Assembly (NCBI GenBank): GCA_902555435.1 | Contig: CACDRL010000011.1 | Span: 1 to 40,798 of the forward strand | Reading direction: 5' to 3' | Origin: an uncultured Pelagibacteraceae bacterium | GTDB lineage: Bacteria; Pseudomonadota; Alphaproteobacteria; Pelagibacterales; Pelagibacteraceae | DNA length: 40,798 nt | Shown here: positions 19,059 through 27,317 of the stretch, in pieces | How the letters are laid out: each line of letters begins with the position of its first letter | How positions within the stretch are numbered: position 1 is the first letter of the stretch | Program-made: the position numbers and the translations under genes | The notes under the pieces: model-generated | Told to the model about the DNA's origin: nothing | Seen by the model: the letters and a program-made list of their open reading frames with translations, nothing else | The model's database searches: none

Positions 19059-19360
19059 TGTTTAGATTAATAAAAAGAAATTATTTTTTATTAACATCAA
19101 TTTTTTTAATATTTTATTTTATTTTTAATCTAGTTTCTGGAGAAAGGGGTCTTTTTTCATATTTCCAAAAAAAAGAACTTTTGTCTAACTTGAAAAATGA
19201 AGAAGCATTATTAATTAGTAAAATAGAAGATATTGATCATAAAAATTCTTTGTTGAGTACAAATCTAGATTTAGATTATGTAGAAATCTTAATTAGAGAA
19301 AGATTTTTATTCGGCAAAAATGGCGAAACAATTTATTTAATTAAAAAAGATGAAAAGTAG
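19058..19360 (+). CDS. FtsB/DivIC-like septum formation initiator protein
   Basis: A 100-residue single-pass membrane protein: hydrophobic segment at residues about 8-26 ([20 protein letters not shown]), then [12 protein letters not shown], a coiled-coil stretch (residues about 40-70) and a short C-terminal domain with [18 protein letters not shown]. The GERGL motif after the membrane helix and the position right after eno are typical of FtsB/DivIC-family proteins, which bridge FtsQ and FtsL in the divisome. It overlaps eno by one base and lipA by 11 bases. I leave the symbol empty because the family is weakly conserved at sequence level. Confidence 0.8.
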   Translation: MFRLIKRNYFLLTSIFLIFYFIFNLVSGERGLFSYFQKKELLSNLKNEEALLISKIEDIDHKNSLLSTNLDLDYVEILIRERFLFGKNGETIYLIKKDEK

Positions 19361-20270
19361 ACATCCTGAAAAAAAAAATAATCCGATAAACCCAATTAAA
19401 AAAAAACCAGATTGGATCAGATCGAAGCTTACAAATAGTAAAGAATTTTTTTTAACAAAAACAATAGTTAACAATAACAATCTTGTAACTGTTTGTCAGG
19501 AAGCAAACTGCCCAAATATCACTGAGTGCTGGAGCAAAAGACATGCAACTTTTATGATAATGGGTGATACTTGCACAAGAGCATGTGCTTTCTGTGATGT
19601 TAAAACAGGAGTTCCAGGTAATTTAGATCCATTAGAACCAATTAAAATTGCAGAAGCGGTAAAAAAATTGAACTTAAAACATGTCGTAATAACCTCAGTT
19701 GATAGAGATGATCTAGATGATGGAGGTTCTGAACATTTTTATGACGTTATTAATCAAACAAGAAAATTAAATCCAAATACAACTATAGAAGTTTTAACAC
19801 CAGATTTTTTAAGAAAAGGGGAAGCGTATAAAAAAGTTATTGATGCTAAACCAGATGTTTTTAATCACAATATTGAGACTGTCCCCAGTCTTTATTTAAA
19901 AGTGAGACCTGGATCTAGATATTTTGCATCTTTAGAACTTTTAAAAAACGCAAAGAAAATTGATAAAAATATTTTTACTAAATCTGGAATCATGGTTGGG
20001 TTAGGAGAAACAAGAGATGAAATATTACAAGTTATGGATGATTTAAGAGCGGCTGATGTAGACTTTATAACTATCGGCCAATACTTGCAGCCATCAACAA
20101 AACATTTTCCACTAGATAGATATTATACGCCAAAAGAATTTGACGATTTAGGAACTATAGCAAAAGCAAAAGGGTTTTTATTAGTTTCGTCATCACCTTT
20201 AACAAGATCTTCCTATCATGCTGATGAAGATTTTGCTAAGCTTCAACAAAACAGATTAAAAAGTAATTAA
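19350..20270 (+). CDS. lipA: Lipoyl synthase LipA
   Basis: Radical SAM enzyme that inserts two sulfurs into octanoyl groups on lipoyl domains of pyruvate and 2-oxoglutarate dehydrogenases and the glycine cleavage H protein. The 306-residue protein has the auxiliary cluster cysteines in [13 protein letters not shown] (C-x4-C-x5-C), the radical SAM motif [10 protein letters not shown] (C-x3-C-x2-C), and the C-terminal RSSYHAD, whose Ser in the [12 protein letters not shown] region ligates the auxiliary cluster. The start gives [20 protein letters not shown], typical of the family, and overlaps the preceding gene by 11 bases. In many alphaproteobacteria the pdh genes precede lipA; here they are absent from this position. 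Confidence 0.97.
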   Translation: MKSRHPEKKNNPINPIKKKPDWIRSKLTNSKEFFLTKTIVNNNNLVTVCQEANCPNITECWSKRHATFMIMGDTCTRACAFCDVKTGVPGNLDPLEPIKIAEAVKKLNLKHVVITSVDRDDLDDGGSEHFYDVINQTRKLNPNTTIEVLTPDFLRKGEAYKKVIDAKPDVFNHNIETVPSLYLKVRPGSRYFASLELLKNAKKIDKNIFTKSGIMVGLGETRDEILQVMDDLRAADVDFITIGQYLQPSTKHFPLDRYYTPKEFDDLGTIAKAKGFLLVSSSPLTRSSYHADEDFAKLQQNRLKSN

Positions 20271-20707
20271 TGCCCAAAGCATCAGTTACACGTCTTATTG
20301 CGCGTGATAAACAAACATTAATTAATTTTGTTTTGGATATTGAAAAATATCCTGAATTTATTCCATTTTGTATAGACTCAAAAGTTTATGAAACAAATGA
20401 TGAAGGTAATGTAAAAAAAATAATCGCTGATCTGACCATTGGCAAAAGACCCTTTGTTGATACTTATAAAAGCGATGTTAGATATGATAAAAAAAACGAC
20501 TCTATTTATGTAACTAATATTGATGGTCCCTTAAAACATCTTGAAAATAATTGGAAATTTATAGAGAAAGAAAAATTAACTGAAGTACAATTTGATGTTG
20601 ATTTTGAAATTAAGAATAAGTTTTTAAATTTAATAATGGAAAAATCATTTCAATTTGGTTTAAATAAAATAGCTGATGCTTTTCAAAAAAGAGCTGAAAA
20701 TCTCTAA
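20270..20707 (+). CDS. RatA/Coq10-family START-domain (SRPBCC) protein
   Basis: A 145-residue protein of the polyketide cyclase/START-like fold. Bacterial relatives are often annotated as RatA ribosome-association toxins, but in alphaproteobacteria they more likely correspond to Coq10, a ubiquinone-binding protein needed for respiration. That preference is inference from family knowledge. Visible features are ARDKQTLINFVLDIEKYPEFIPFC near the start (the helix-grip entry motif), YKSDVRYDKKNDSI in the middle, and the C-terminal helix KIADAFQKRAENL. It starts on the last base of lipA, and its stop overlaps the cinA stop on the other strand by four bases. There is no adjacent antitoxin gene, so a toxin-antitoxin reading is not supported. 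Confidence 0.82.
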   Translation: MPKASVTRLIARDKQTLINFVLDIEKYPEFIPFCIDSKVYETNDEGNVKKIIADLTIGKRPFVDTYKSDVRYDKKNDSIYVTNIDGPLKHLENNWKFIEKEKLTEVQFDVDFEIKNKFLNLIMEKSFQFGLNKIADAFQKRAENL

Positions 20708-21171
20708 GAAATAATTTTTGTAATTTTTTTTAATACTTCTCTTACCGTAATTTTTTGAATATTTGATCTATTTTTTTTTCCAAATTTGTTCTCTAAAATT
20801 AATAAATATTTTCCGAATTTAATTCCAATGTAGACAAGACCGATCGGTTTATCTTTAGTTCCACCACCAGGTCCAGCTATACCAGTAATTGAAACATTGA
20901 TTTTGCTTTTCGAAATTTTTGATAAATTCTTTACCATTGATTCACAACATTCTTTGCTTACAGCGCCATATTTTTTAATGATTTTTCTATTTACTTTTAA
21001 GATTTTGATTTTTGCTTCATTAGAGTAAGTAATTAAACCCATTTGAAAGTATTTTGATGAATTTGCTAGTTTTGTAAGATTATAAGCTAACAATCCACCT
21101 GTACAGGATTCAGCTACAGAGATAGTTAATTTTTTATCAATTAATTTTTTATGAAGTTTATTTAAATTCAT
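20704..21171 (-). CDS. CinA C-terminal domain / PncC-type nicotinamide-nucleotide amidase
   Basis: A 155-residue stand-alone CinA C-terminal domain. Members deamidate nicotinamide mononucleotide in pyridine nucleotide salvage. The family signatures are SVAESCTGGLLAYNLTK (residues about 18-34), ITYSNEAKIKIL, YGAVSKECCESM and VSITGIAGPGGGTKDKPIGLVYIG, which together carry the nucleotide-binding and active-site residues. The N-terminal MoCF-like domain of full CinA is missing, as is common for the single-domain version in alphaproteobacteria. The start shares one base with the pgpA stop. It converges with the RatA-like gene, overlapping by four bases with no terminator visible. Confidence 0.9.
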   Translation of the reverse strand: MNLNKLHKKLIDKKLTISVAESCTGGLLAYNLTKLANSSKYFQMGLITYSNEAKIKILKVNRKIIKKYGAVSKECCESMVKNLSKISKSKINVSITGIAGPGGGTKDKPIGLVYIGIKFGKYLLILENKFGKKNRSNIQKITVREVLKKITKIIS

Positions 21172-21662
21172 TAAAAGACTAAACTAACTAAATAAATTAT
21201 AATCATTGAATATAAACCAGCCATTATATCATCCATTATTATTCCAAAATAATTTTTATGATTTTTATCAAAATAGCTTACTGGAAATGGCTTCAAAATA
21301 TCAAAAAATCTAAACGATAATAAGGAAATAATATAATAAAATTCAATACTGATATTAATTTGATTAGTTTGATTTAAATATAGCAAAAGTATTAAGGGCA
21401 TTGACTGTCCTAACACTTCATCTATTACAATTTGTCTTGGATCTTTATTTTCAAATTCAGTTTCAGTATCTTTGACTGCATAAAACGAATAGCAAAATAA
21501 AATAACGAAAAAAACTATTGAGAATTTTAAACTTGTATAATCAAGAATTTCGTAGGCTATATAAATAAATACTGTTGTAACAACCGATGTAACAGTGCCT
21601 GGCATCTTTGTTAGATATCCATAACCAAAGAAAGTTGAGATTAAAACATTAATTTTTTTCAT
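21171..21662 (-). CDS. pgpA: Phosphatidylglycerophosphatase A
   Basis: Inner-membrane phosphatase converting phosphatidylglycerophosphate to phosphatidylglycerol. Motifs in order are GYGYLTKMPGTVTS, DPRQIVIDEVLGQSMP (divalent metal/active-site Asp and Glu) and FRFFDILKPFPVSYFDKNH followed by GIIMDDIMAG. These are the standard PgpA blocks, with hydrophobic segments between them. The frame is open to a TTG at 21677, but I prefer the ATG at 21662, which overlaps the ispDF stop as ATGA and gives a 163-residue protein beginning MKKINVLIST. It is followed by cinA with a one-base overlap, as in many alphaproteobacteria. Confidence 0.92.
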   Translation of the reverse strand: MKKINVLISTFFGYGYLTKMPGTVTSVVTTVFIYIAYEILDYTSLKFSIVFFVILFCYSFYAVKDTETEFENKDPRQIVIDEVLGQSMPLILLLYLNQTNQINISIEFYYIISLLSFRFFDILKPFPVSYFDKNHKNYFGIIMDDIMAGLYSMIIIYLVSLVF

Positions 21663-22759
21663 TTTGATATTGAACAAATCACTTCACAGGCAATTGCTTT
21701 TTCCTTTCCTATTAATCCAAGTTTTTCTGTAGTTTTTCCTTTTAAATTAATTAACTCCTTGTTTAAATCTAATAAATTTGAGAGTGATGTAATTATTTTA
21801 TCTCTGTGTTTCGATATCTTTGGTTGCTCACATATCAAATTAATATCTAAATTATTAATAAAATAATTACTTGAATTTAATAATTTTAAAACTGGTTTTA
21901 ACATTTTTGGGGATCTTATGTTTTTAAACTTATTTGTATTGTCTGGAAAAAAAGTGCCGATATCTTTTTTTCTCATAGCTCCTAATATCGAGTCAATTAC
22001 AGAGTGAATAATTACATCACCGTCAGAGTGTCCCTTTAAACCTGAATGATAAGGTATTTTTAAACCACCTAAATAAAGTTTTTTTCCTTTAATTAATCTA
22101 TGTATATCAAATCCTATGCCAAAGTAGGTTCTTTTTTCTTTAATATCTTCTTTAAAAGTAATTTTGGTATTTAAATTTTCACCTTGAATAAATTTTACTT
22201 TCAGATTGTTTTCAATAAATAATGTAGCTTCGTCTGTAATCACTTTTTTTTGTTTTATTGACAAGTTATATAAGTCTTTGAACTTAAAAGCCTGAGGGGT
22301 TTGAGTTAAAATAGAATTATCTCTATTTAAATTAAATATTTGATTTCTAATCCTATATTTAATTGAATCTTTTGATTTAATTGCAGGTATTACAGCCTTA
22401 TGATTTTTTAACATGCTGATTAATTTTTTTAAAAGATGTAAAGTAAAATTTGGTCTTGCTGCATCGTGTATAAGAACATTGGTAGGTTTGTATTTTTTAA
22501 TAAAGTTTAAAGCAATTAATGAAGAGTCAGATCTTTCTTTACCACCTTTTATAATTAAAATATTTTTTGAAAATTTTTCTTTAATTTTTTTTTTATCATT
22601 AACTACAATTATTATTTTTTTAAAAAGCTTTGATTTTAAAGCCTTATCCAAAGAGTGTCTAAATAGAGATTTACCCTCATAAATGTTGTATTGTTTTGGT
22701 TTTTTAGAATTAAATCTTTTGCTTTGTCCTGAAGCTAGTATTATAAAATAGTTATTCAT
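21659..22759 (-). CDS. ispDF: Bifunctional IspD/IspF (MEP isoprenoid pathway)
   Basis: Fusion of 2-C-methyl-D-erythritol 4-phosphate cytidylyltransferase (IspD, residues about 1-210) and 2-C-methyl-D-erythritol 2,4-cyclodiphosphate synthase (IspF, about 213-366), two non-consecutive enzymes of isoprenoid precursor synthesis. IspD shows ILASGQSKRFNSKKPKQY, VLIHDAARPNF and the TDEATLFI block. IspF shows GFDIHRL and GHSDGDVIIHSVIDSILGA with the zinc-binding Asp and His residues, then GTFFPDN and the C-terminal KGKTTEKLGLIGKEKAIACE. The IspD opening motif (ASGQSKRF in place of the usual AAGxGxRF) is slightly unusual. The fusion is typical of alphaproteobacteria. Its start is only 23 bases from the divergent ntrY start. 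Confidence 0.96.
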   Translation of the reverse strand: MNNYFIILASGQSKRFNSKKPKQYNIYEGKSLFRHSLDKALKSKLFKKIIIVVNDKKKIKEKFSKNILIIKGGKERSDSSLIALNFIKKYKPTNVLIHDAARPNFTLHLLKKLISMLKNHKAVIPAIKSKDSIKYRIRNQIFNLNRDNSILTQTPQAFKFKDLYNLSIKQKKVITDEATLFIENNLKVKFIQGENLNTKITFKEDIKEKRTYFGIGFDIHRLIKGKKLYLGGLKIPYHSGLKGHSDGDVIIHSVIDSILGAMRKKDIGTFFPDNTNKFKNIRSPKMLKPVLKLLNSSNYFINNLDINLICEQPKISKHRDKIITSLSNLLDLNKELINLKGKTTEKLGLIGKEKAIACEVICSISK

Positions 22760-22782
22760 AATTTTAGAAATTTTATACCTAA

Positions 22783-24564
22783 GTGACAGATTTTATTAAA
22801 AAAAACATTTTCTTAATAATATTATTTATTATCACATTATCGATAGGTTTTTTAACATTTTTAACTTTTATTGATAAAGGTTTTATAAAACTAACTGACA
22901 CAAATTTACAATATCTTTTAATAGTAAATATCCTACTTCTAACTTCACTTTTTGTATTTATTTTTTTTGAAATCAGAAGAGCTATAAAGACAGATATAGA
23001 CAAAGATGGTTTAAAATCTAATAAAAAATATATTACAGTATTTGCTTTATTTACTTTAATACCCTCGGTTTTAATTTCTATTTTTTCTTTATTTCTTTTT
23101 TCTTTCGCTTTAGAAAAATATTTTGATAAAAAAGTTACAACTGTTGTTAATAATTCATACGAGCTTGCAAAAAATTATGTTGATGAAATCAGAAACAAGA
23201 TTCAATCAGATATAGTGTTAATAGCTTTTGATATTAATAAAAGTAAAAAATTTTTAAATGATAATATAAATGAATATCGTCGTTTTTTAAATACTCAAAA
23301 ATTAATTCGAGATGTAGATGAAGTGCACGTAATTGATATAAATAAAAAATTATTATTTACCACTTTAAAAGATAATCAGCCATATTTACCACCATTAGAT
23401 GGAGCATTGTCACTTGTAATCGATGATGATCGTCCCTTAAAAATTTTAAATGCACCAGAAAATATATCCGCTGCTATAATGAGATTACAAAATTTCGATA
23501 ATAGATTTTTATATGTAGTTAAATTTTTAGATAAAAATATTTCAAAATATTTAACAGAATCTGAAGAAGCGATTAATTTTTATTATACAGTTGAAGAAAA
23601 AAGTACAGGTATCAAAATTTCTTTTGCTATTATCTACATAATTGTTGTTAGTGTTTTACTATTCGTATCTATTTCTATAGCTATTAGATTTTCATCAAGA
23701 TTTTTTAGATCTATTAATAATTTAATTTACGCTTCTGTATCTATAGGAGAGGGTAAATTTGACACTAAAGTTCCAGAGGTAAAAACTGACAAGGATTTAG
23801 AAATTTTGAATAAAAATTTCAACTTAATGATTGATAGACTCAGAAATCAACAAGAAAAATTAATAATTAATGAAAGGCACGAGGCGTGGAGTAATTTAGC
23901 AAGAAAATTAGCTCACGAAATTAAAAATCCATTAACTCCAATTCAATTAACGATCGATAGAATGAAATCAAAATATTCCAATCAAGTTAATGAAAATGAA
24001 AGAAAAAACTTTGATGAAAATTTAAAGATAATTAATAATCAAATTAAGCAAATTGGAAATCTTGTTAATGAATTTTCTGATTTTGCAAGAATGCCAAAAC
24101 CTATTTTAAAAGAAAATAATTTGATTCAAATAATAAATGAAAATGTAAAGTTGTTAAAAGAATTGGATAAAACTATTGATATTAACTTTAACAAAAATAA
24201 AGAAGAAATTTTTTTAAATAGTGATAGAGAACAAATGGCAAGAGTTTTCTTTAACTTAATTAAAAATTCTATCGAAAGTATTCAGCAAAGAGCAGAAAAT
24301 GATAGTAATATAGAGAAAAAAATCACTATTGAAGTTAATGAAGAAAATAACCACATCATAATCAATATTTTCGATAGTGGTATAGGATTTGGAATATTTG
24401 CAGCAAATATCAAAGATATTTTAAATCCATACTTTACTACTAAAAAAAATGGAACTGGATTGGGACTTTCAATAGTAAGTAAAATTATAAATGATCATAA
24501 TGGAAAAATTGAATTTATACCTTTGGATGAAGGTGCAAAAATTAAAATAGATTTTATTAAATAG
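22783..24564 (+). CDS. ntrY: NtrY-type membrane sensor histidine kinase lacking a PAS domain
   Basis: Sensor kinase partner of NtrX; in other alphaproteobacteria NtrYX responds to nitrogen and redox state. The 593 residues show membrane helices at about 9-28, 43-62, 84-110 and 280-303, with an extracytoplasmic segment between the third and fourth. Then come HAMP (about 300-355), the H-box NLARKLAHEIKNPLTPIQLT with phospho-accepting His378, the N-box FFNLIKNSIESI, and ATP-binding blocks FDSGIGFG and GTGLGLSIVSKI. HAMP runs straight into the H-box, so the PAS domain normally found between them is missing and the protein is shorter than usual. The start is a GTG at 22783 with no clear Shine-Dalgarno; no Met occurs until far into the protein. 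ntrX follows after one base. Confidence 0.92.
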   Translation: MTDFIKKNIFLIILFIITLSIGFLTFLTFIDKGFIKLTDTNLQYLLIVNILLLTSLFVFIFFEIRRAIKTDIDKDGLKSNKKYITVFALFTLIPSVLISIFSLFLFSFALEKYFDKKVTTVVNNSYELAKNYVDEIRNKIQSDIVLIAFDINKSKKFLNDNINEYRRFLNTQKLIRDVDEVHVIDINKKLLFTTLKDNQPYLPPLDGALSLVIDDDRPLKILNAPENISAAIMRLQNFDNRFLYVVKFLDKNISKYLTESEEAINFYYTVEEKSTGIKISFAIIYIIVVSVLLFVSISIAIRFSSRFFRSINNLIYASVSIGEGKFDTKVPEVKTDKDLEILNKNFNLMIDRLRNQQEKLIINERHEAWSNLARKLAHEIKNPLTPIQLTIDRMKSKYSNQVNENERKNFDENLKIINNQIKQIGNLVNEFSDFARMPKPILKENNLIQIINENVKLLKELDKTIDINFNKNKEEIFLNSDREQMARVFFNLIKNSIESIQQRAENDSNIEKKITIEVNEENNHIIINIFDSGIGFGIFAANIKDILNPYFTTKKNGTGLGLSIVSKIINDHNGKIEFIPLDEGAKIKIDFIK

Positions 24565-24565
24565 A

Positions 24566-25921
24566 ATGAGCTCTGAGATTTTAATCGTAGATGATAATGT
24601 TGATATAAGAAATATTATTAACGAGTTAATTATAGATGCTGGTTACAAAACAAGACTAGCTGCTAATTATAATCAAGCATTATCCGAAATAGATAAAAAA
24701 TTACCAGATGTTGCTATTCTCGATGTTAAACTAGACAAAGGTGATAATGATGGAATTGAGTTGTTGTCTCACATCAAATCAAAAGATAAAGACGTTCCTG
24801 TAATTATAATTTCAGGCCATGCAAACATTGAAATGGCTGTAAAATCACTTCATGAAGGTGCTTTCGAATTTATTGAAAAACCCTTCGATCAAGAGAGATT
24901 GCTGAATTTTGTAAAAAGAGCAGTTGAAAACTACAATCTTAAAAAGCAAAATAAAGAATATGAAACCAAATTATTTTCATCCTATGAGCTTATTGGAAAT
25001 AGTAAAAATATTATAAATATAAATGATCAAATTAACAAAATTTCAATTACAGAGAGCAGAGTGTTTATAAATGGTCCATCAGGATCTGGAAAAGAATTGA
25101 TAGCGAGAAAAATTCACAAACTATCTAATAGAAATAAAAATCCTTTCATAGTTTTGAATGGAGCTTTATTAGATTCAAATAAATATGAATTGGAATTATT
25201 TGGAGAAGAAAAAGATAATGGTTCAATATCATATGGTGCGTTAGAAAAAGCCAACAAGGGAACTTTATTGATTGACCAAGTTTCAGAAATACCTTTGGAT
25301 ATTCAGTCAAAAATTTTAAGAGTTTTAACTGATCAAAAGTTCAAAAGAGTCAATGGTTCAAATGACGTAAGTGTAAATGTTAGATTAATATGTTCCTCAA
25401 GCAAGGACTTGAAGAAAGAAATTGAATTAGGAAATTTTAGAGAAGATCTTTTTCACAGGTTAAATGTATTTGAAATAAATGTTGAACCATTAAATCAACG
25501 TATTTCAGATATTCCACTTTTGATTAAATATTTTTCAAAAAAAATATCTGAAAATTATAATATTAACAAATTAGAAATAGATGAAAATAACACCTATATC
25601 TTAAATCATGATTGGCATGGTAATGTAAGAGAACTTAGAAACTTGATAGAAAGAATTGCAATATTACAACCTGAAACAAAGGAAAAAATATCAAACATAA
25701 TTAAAGAATCTCTAAAAAATATAAATTTCAATGAACAACTTGCTGAAAACAGCCTATCTGTGCCATTAAAAGAGGCTAGAGAAAAGTTTGAAAAAGAGTA
25801 TTTAACTATTCAATTGAAAAAATTTAATGGAAATATTTCAAAAACAGCAAATTTTGTTGGAATGGAAAGAACTGCCTTACATAGAAAGTTAAAAGGCTTA
25901 GGAATTAAAGAATTTAATTAA
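24566..25921 (+). CDS. ntrX: NtrX-type response regulator with modified AAA+ domain
   Basis: Response regulator of the NtrC-like family, 451 residues. Receiver domain at 1-120 with acidic pocket DD at 9-10, phospho-acceptor Asp53 (AILDVKLD) and Lys105 (EKPFD). AAA+ domain at about 140-380 with an intact Walker A (GPSGSGKE, 170-177) and arginine-finger region GNFREDLFHRLNVFEI. The C-terminal Fis-type helix-turn-helix lies at about 405-445 (GNISKTANFVGMERTALHRK). Two departures stand out. The GAFTGA loop that contacts sigma-54 is not recognisable (the region reads KDNGSISYGALEKANKG). The Walker B block is LLIDQVSEIP, with Gln238 where the catalytic Glu is expected. It therefore probably acts as a sigma-54-independent regulator with impaired ATP hydrolysis (inference). 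trkA starts on the next base. Confidence 0.92.
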   Translation: MSSEILIVDDNVDIRNIINELIIDAGYKTRLAANYNQALSEIDKKLPDVAILDVKLDKGDNDGIELLSHIKSKDKDVPVIIISGHANIEMAVKSLHEGAFEFIEKPFDQERLLNFVKRAVENYNLKKQNKEYETKLFSSYELIGNSKNIININDQINKISITESRVFINGPSGSGKELIARKIHKLSNRNKNPFIVLNGALLDSNKYELELFGEEKDNGSISYGALEKANKGTLLIDQVSEIPLDIQSKILRVLTDQKFKRVNGSNDVSVNVRLICSSSKDLKKEIELGNFREDLFHRLNVFEINVEPLNQRISDIPLLIKYFSKKISENYNINKLEIDENNTYILNHDWHGNVRELRNLIERIAILQPETKEKISNIIKESLKNINFNEQLAENSLSVPLKEAREKFEKEYLTIQLKKFNGNISKTANFVGMERTALHRKLKGLGIKEFN

Positions 25922-27313
25922 ATGAATATTATCATTTGTGGCGCAGGAAGAGTAGGTTTCACTATTGCTAAACAGCTTAGTGACCAAGGTCATTCTATAA
26001 CTGTAATTGATCCATCTAGTGAAGATATTCAAAAAATTGATGATGCTCTTGATGTAAAAGCTATAGTTGGAAAAGGTAGTTATCCATCAATACTTGAAAA
26101 AGCAAATGCACAAGAGGCTGATATGATTATAGCAGTAACTCGAAATGACGAAATTAATATGGTTATATGTCAAATTGCATTTTCGATATTTAAAATACCT
26201 AAAAAAATTGCAAGAATAAGATCACAAGATTATTTAAATCCTAAGTTCACAACAGTTTATAATAAAGAAAACTTACCAATAGATGTTATTATTTCACCAG
26301 AAATTGAAATAGCAAAATCAATTCAAAGAAAACTTGAAGCCCCTGGTGCCTTAGATAGTGTGCCTTTTGCAGAAAATAAAATCAGATTACTTGAAATATT
26401 AATCAATGAAAATTGTAATTTGATTAATATAAAATTAAGTGATCTTACAAAAAAATATCCTAACCTTAATGCAAATGTAATAGGTATCATAAGGGAAGAT
26501 AGGTTTTTTATTCCTAAAAAATCTGACGAAATTAATATTAATGACAAAATTTATGTAATTATAAATTCAACTCAAATGTCTGAAACATTAGAAGCATTTG
26601 GTCATACAGAGAAAATTTCAAAAAAAATACTTATTGTAGGTGGTGGTAATATTGGTTTTAATTTAGCAAAAAATATTGAAGAAAATTTAGATGCTGCAAG
26701 AGTAAAAATTATTGAGAAAAACAAAGAACGAGCAGAATTTCTTGCAAATGAATTAAACAATACAATAGTAATCAATGGTAATGCTTTGGATGAAGAGGTT
26801 TTATCTGAAGCTAACTTGGAAGAAGCAGAGACTGTTCTTGCTCTCACAAACGATGATGAAGATAATTTAATGGTGAGTGTTTTGGTTGAAAAATTTGCAA
26901 AAGATGAAAAAGAAATTTATGACAAAAGAACAATGGCCTTAATTAATAAACCAAACTATTCATTATTACAGAATTCACTTAAAATTGATGATTTGATCGA
27001 TCCTAGAATGAATACTGTATCGAGTATTTTAAAACATATACATAAAGGCACGATTGAAACAGCTTATACAATAATGAATGGTGAATATGAGGTAATTGAA
27101 GCGGAAATTATTGAGACATCCGAATTAATCAACAAAGAATTAAAAAATTCTAATCTTCCAGAAGAAATTCGAATAGGTGCTATTCTTAGAGAGAATAAGG
27201 TAATAATACCTAGATCAGACTTTGTATTTCAAAAAGATGATAAAGTTGTTTTTTTAGCCAAAAAAGACTCAATCTCAGTTGTTGAAAACATTTTTAGAAT
27301 TAGTTCAATTTAA
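25922..27313 (+). CDS. trkA: TrkA potassium-uptake regulatory subunit
   Basis: Cytosolic NAD(H)-binding regulator of the Trk potassium channel. The 463 residues contain two tandem RCK units. The first starts at the N-terminus with the Rossmann motif IICGAGRVGFTIAKQL and its RCK-C domain covers about residues 140-225. The second Rossmann motif, IVGGGNIGFNLAKNI, starts near residue 236, with an RCK-C at about 375-460 (VIIPRSDFVFQKDDKVVFLA). This double arrangement is that of full-length TrkA. It abuts ntrX with no intergenic base and precedes trkH by four bases. ntrYX-trkAH on one transcript suggests potassium uptake shares control with the two-component system. Confidence 0.95.
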   Translation: MNIIICGAGRVGFTIAKQLSDQGHSITVIDPSSEDIQKIDDALDVKAIVGKGSYPSILEKANAQEADMIIAVTRNDEINMVICQIAFSIFKIPKKIARIRSQDYLNPKFTTVYNKENLPIDVIISPEIEIAKSIQRKLEAPGALDSVPFAENKIRLLEILINENCNLINIKLSDLTKKYPNLNANVIGIIREDRFFIPKKSDEININDKIYVIINSTQMSETLEAFGHTEKISKKILIVGGGNIGFNLAKNIEENLDAARVKIIEKNKERAEFLANELNNTIVINGNALDEEVLSEANLEEAETVLALTNDDEDNLMVSVLVEKFAKDEKEIYDKRTMALINKPNYSLLQNSLKIDDLIDPRMNTVSSILKHIHKGTIETAYTIMNGEYEVIEAEIIETSELINKELKNSNLPEEIRIGAILRENKVIIPRSDFVFQKDDKVVFLAKKDSISVVENIFRISSI

Positions 27314-27317
27314 TTAA

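Noticed and set aside
20270..21171. RatA-like gene and its neighbour as a toxin-antitoxin pair
   Set aside because: The neighbour is a CinA-type amidase on the opposite strand, and the START-domain protein fits Coq10. The toxin name comes from database labelling, not context.
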